A stretch of DNA of 6,059 nucleotides from Bacteroidota bacterium (lineage in GTDB: Bacteria; Bacteroidota; Bacteroidia; Flavobacteriales; Flavobacteriaceae), in NCBI GenBank assembly GCA_024278565.1, contig JAJRSY010000159.1, positions 1-6,059 on the forward strand. Direction: 5' to 3'. Position numbers and translations under genes: made by a program. Numbering within the stretch: the stretch's first letter is position 1; each line of letters begins with the position of its first letter. The notes beneath the pieces were generated by a model. The model worked only from the letters and a program-made list of their open reading frames with translations. It did no database searches and was not told the origin of the DNA. Shown one piece after another: positions 4,900-6,059 of this stretch.

Positions 4900-5760
4900 A
4901 TGCCCAATTTAAAGGAAATACGAAATAGAATAGCATCGGTTTCTTCAACCATGCAGATTACGAGTGCCATGAAAATGGTATCGGCGGCCAAGCTAAAGAA
5001 AGCCCAAGATGCTATAACCGCTATGCGACCCTATGCGAATAAATTGACCGAACTTTTACAGAGTTTGAGTGCTAGTTTAGATGCTGGTTCAGGAGGCAGG
5101 TTTTCTGATAACCGTGAGGTCAATAAGGTTCTGATAGTGGCAATAACCTCCAATCGTGGGCTTTGTGGGGCGTTCAACGCCAATATCATCAAACAGAGCA
5201 CATTTTTGGCAAATGAGACCTATTCGGGTAAGCAAGTTGATTTTATTGCGATTGGTAAAAAAGCCAATGATATCTTAGTAAAGAACCATAAGGTATTGGC
5301 CGACCATAGTTCAGTTTATGATGATCTTACTTTTGAAAATGTGGCTGTAATCGCTGAAAATTTAATGGAACAGTTCACCAATGGTTCCTACGACAAGATT
5401 GAAATTATCTATAATAAATTCAAAAATGCCGCTACGCAAATTGTAATGACCGAACAATTTTTACCGATTGTGCCAGTTGAAGATTCCGAAAATACGGGTG
5501 GCGATTATATTTTTGAACCTGCTAAGGTTGAAATCGTGGAACAGTTGATTCCAAAATCATTAAAGACACAATTGTACAAAGGCATACGAGATTCTTTTGC
5601 AAGTGAGCACGGTGCCCGTATGACAGCAATGCACAAAGCAACCGATAACGCTACCGATTTGAGAGATCAATTGGAGTTGACTTACAATCAGGCAAGACAA
5701 GCTGCGATAACCAACGAGATATTAGAAATTGTTGGTGGTGCCGAGGCGCTGAATGGTTAG
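4900..5760 (+). CDS. atpG: F1Fo ATP synthase subunit gamma
   Basis: This is the central rotor shaft, whose N- and C-terminal helices form the coiled coil turning inside the alpha-beta hexamer. It has 286 residues, the usual size. The N-terminal helix begins PNLKEIRNRIASVSSTMQIT and continues SAMKMVSAAKLKKAQ (22-36). The Rossmann-like central domain begins with VLIVAITSNRGLCGAFNANI (77-96). The C-terminal helix contains EHGARMTAMHKATDNA (236-251) and the family signature ITNEILEIVGGAEAL (270-284). The start is fixed by this conserved N-terminus. It is the last recognisable atp gene of the operon; atpD and atpC do not follow, and no clear intrinsic terminator is visible right after it. Confidence 0.97.
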   Translation: MPNLKEIRNRIASVSSTMQITSAMKMVSAAKLKKAQDAITAMRPYANKLTELLQSLSASLDAGSGGRFSDNREVNKVLIVAITSNRGLCGAFNANIIKQSTFLANETYSGKQVDFIAIGKKANDILVKNHKVLADHSSVYDDLTFENVAVIAENLMEQFTNGSYDKIEIIYNKFKNAATQIVMTEQFLPIVPVEDSENTGGDYIFEPAKVEIVEQLIPKSLKTQLYKGIRDSFASEHGARMTAMHKATDNATDLRDQLELTYNQARQAAITNEILEIVGGAEALNG

Positions 5761-5846
5761 AAGGCATCAACCAGACTGATATAGTTTTGAACTGTATGTG
5801 ATTTCCATTTTAGATTATTAACACGGCGAGAATGGACTAATAGTAA

Positions 5847-5881
5847 CCTTGACCCTTAGCCTTTAACCCATTACCTTAAAT
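5847..5881 (+). repeat. Heptamer repeat, consensus CCTTnAC, downstream of atpG
   Basis: Five degenerate 7-base units begin at 5847, 5854, 5861, 5868 and 5875. The clearest are CCTTGAC, CCTTAGC and CTTTAAC; the last two (CCATTAC, CTTAAAT) are more diverged. The array starts 86 bases after the atpG stop in DNA without a gene. It shares the 7-base period, but not the sequence, of the repeats in the atpH-atpA gap and around the four-helix-bundle gene. Confidence 0.55.
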
Positions 5882-5904
5882 ATATTGACTTTCATTGGGT
5901 TGGG

Positions 5905-5912
5905 TAAATTTA
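5905..5912 (+). promoter_or_regulatory. Weak candidate promoter for a downstream gene
   Basis: TAAATTTA at 5905-5912 matches the TAnnTTTG -7 box except for the last base. A TTG at 5885-5887 lies 17 bases upstream as a possible -33 element. It would drive + strand transcription towards the possible gene starting near 6022. The region is AT-rich, so a chance match is quite possible. Confidence 0.2.
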
Positions 5913-5949
5913 CTCCTAAACTGTAACAGTTCAGCCGTTAGGTTATAAA

Positions 5950-6012
5950 TTTTCTTAAAAAAAGAGCTTATAGATTTGGATCCTAAGTTTTTATTTCGGA
6001 TCTTTAAGAAAA
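5950..6012 (+). repeat. AT-rich inverted repeat, arms 5950-5959 and 6003-6012
   Basis: TTTTCTTAAA (5950-5959) and TTTAAGAAAA (6003-6012) are perfect ten-base complements enclosing 43 bases. Inside, GATCC (5979-5983) can pair with GGATC (5998-6002) as a second short stem. The loop is large, the stems are AT-rich, and no T tract follows the outer stem. This is therefore not a convincing terminator; it may be an operator-like or folded leader element before the next gene. Confidence 0.35.
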
Positions 6013-6021
6013 CCATTCACT

Positions 6022-6059
6022 TTGACCGACAAGCAACTTGTTATACAACTCAGGGAAGA
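6022..6059 (+). CDS. Possible N-terminus of a sigma-70 (ECF-like) factor, truncated by the window
   Basis: The frame open from 5974 to the window end contains KPFTLTDKQLVIQLRE. The stretch TDKQLVIQLRE resembles the first helix of ECF sigma factors (pattern D-x-x-L-V-x-x-L-R/K, then usually an acidic stretch and AF). No ATG occurs in this frame between the stop at 5971-5973 and the window end, so the start would have to be TTG at 6022 or another non-ATG codon. Only 12 complete codons are visible. The resemblance is suggestive only, and the frame may be non-coding. Confidence 0.3.
   Translation, partial: MTDKQLVIQLRE

Noticed and set aside
5913..5945. The small inverted repeat AACTG/CAGTT as a terminator for the operon
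   Set aside because: The stem is only five base pairs and no T tract follows.

Overview
The window carries most of an F-type ATP synthase operon, all on the + strand, and looks like a member of the Bacteroidota, most likely a marine-type flavobacterium. Supporting signs are: subunit a has a cleavable signal peptide and a long histidine-containing N-terminal extension; subunit c has only 63 residues; Shine-Dalgarno sequences are absent, with A-rich leaders before the ATGs; a TAnnTTTG-type promoter precedes the first gene; and the order atpB-atpE-atpF-atpH-atpA-atpG appears without atpD or atpC. No family-level placement can be proven from the sequence alone.

Layout. Positions 1-398 are mostly non-coding. 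They hold a possible C-terminal tail of an upstream + strand gene (ending at 74), a T11 tract, a GC-rich hairpin, an intrinsic-terminator-like hairpin with a T tract, a repeat able to form an alternative pairing, and a promoter at 358-365. Next come atpB (399-1517), atpE (1552-1743), a strong intercistronic hairpin (1749-1791), atpF (1816-2316), atpH (2318-2857, one base after atpF), a 60-bp gap with a heptamer repeat, and atpA (2918-4498). An unexpected gene for a four-helix-bundle protein of the 23S-rRNA intervening-sequence family (4528-4869) follows, and then atpG (4900-5760). The last 299 bases hold another heptamer repeat, an AT-rich inverted repeat, and possibly the first codons of a downstream gene that may be a sigma factor.

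How the genes work together. AtpB and AtpE form the proton-conducting a/c-ring interface of Fo. AtpF and AtpH form the peripheral stalk. AtpA is the non-catalytic alpha subunit of F1 and AtpG the central rotor shaft. The catalytic beta and the epsilon subunits must be encoded elsewhere, or outside this window.

The most interesting part is the module between atpA and atpG. A four-helix-bundle ORF of clearly lower GC content sits between two exact 28-bp copies of a nearly palindromic, 7-bp-periodic sequence (4495-4522 and 4866-4893). Each copy supplies the stop codon of the gene before it, at the same repeat position. Removing one repeat unit (371 bp) would leave an intact atpA-atpG junction with a 30-bp gap. 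Because the repeat is nearly palindromic, the two copies could also pair in the mRNA and enclose the ORF in a stem, which resembles the architecture of intervening sequences in 23S rRNA. Two further gaps carry other, unrelated 7-bp-periodic sequences, which suggests a genome-wide heptamer habit in intergenic DNA.
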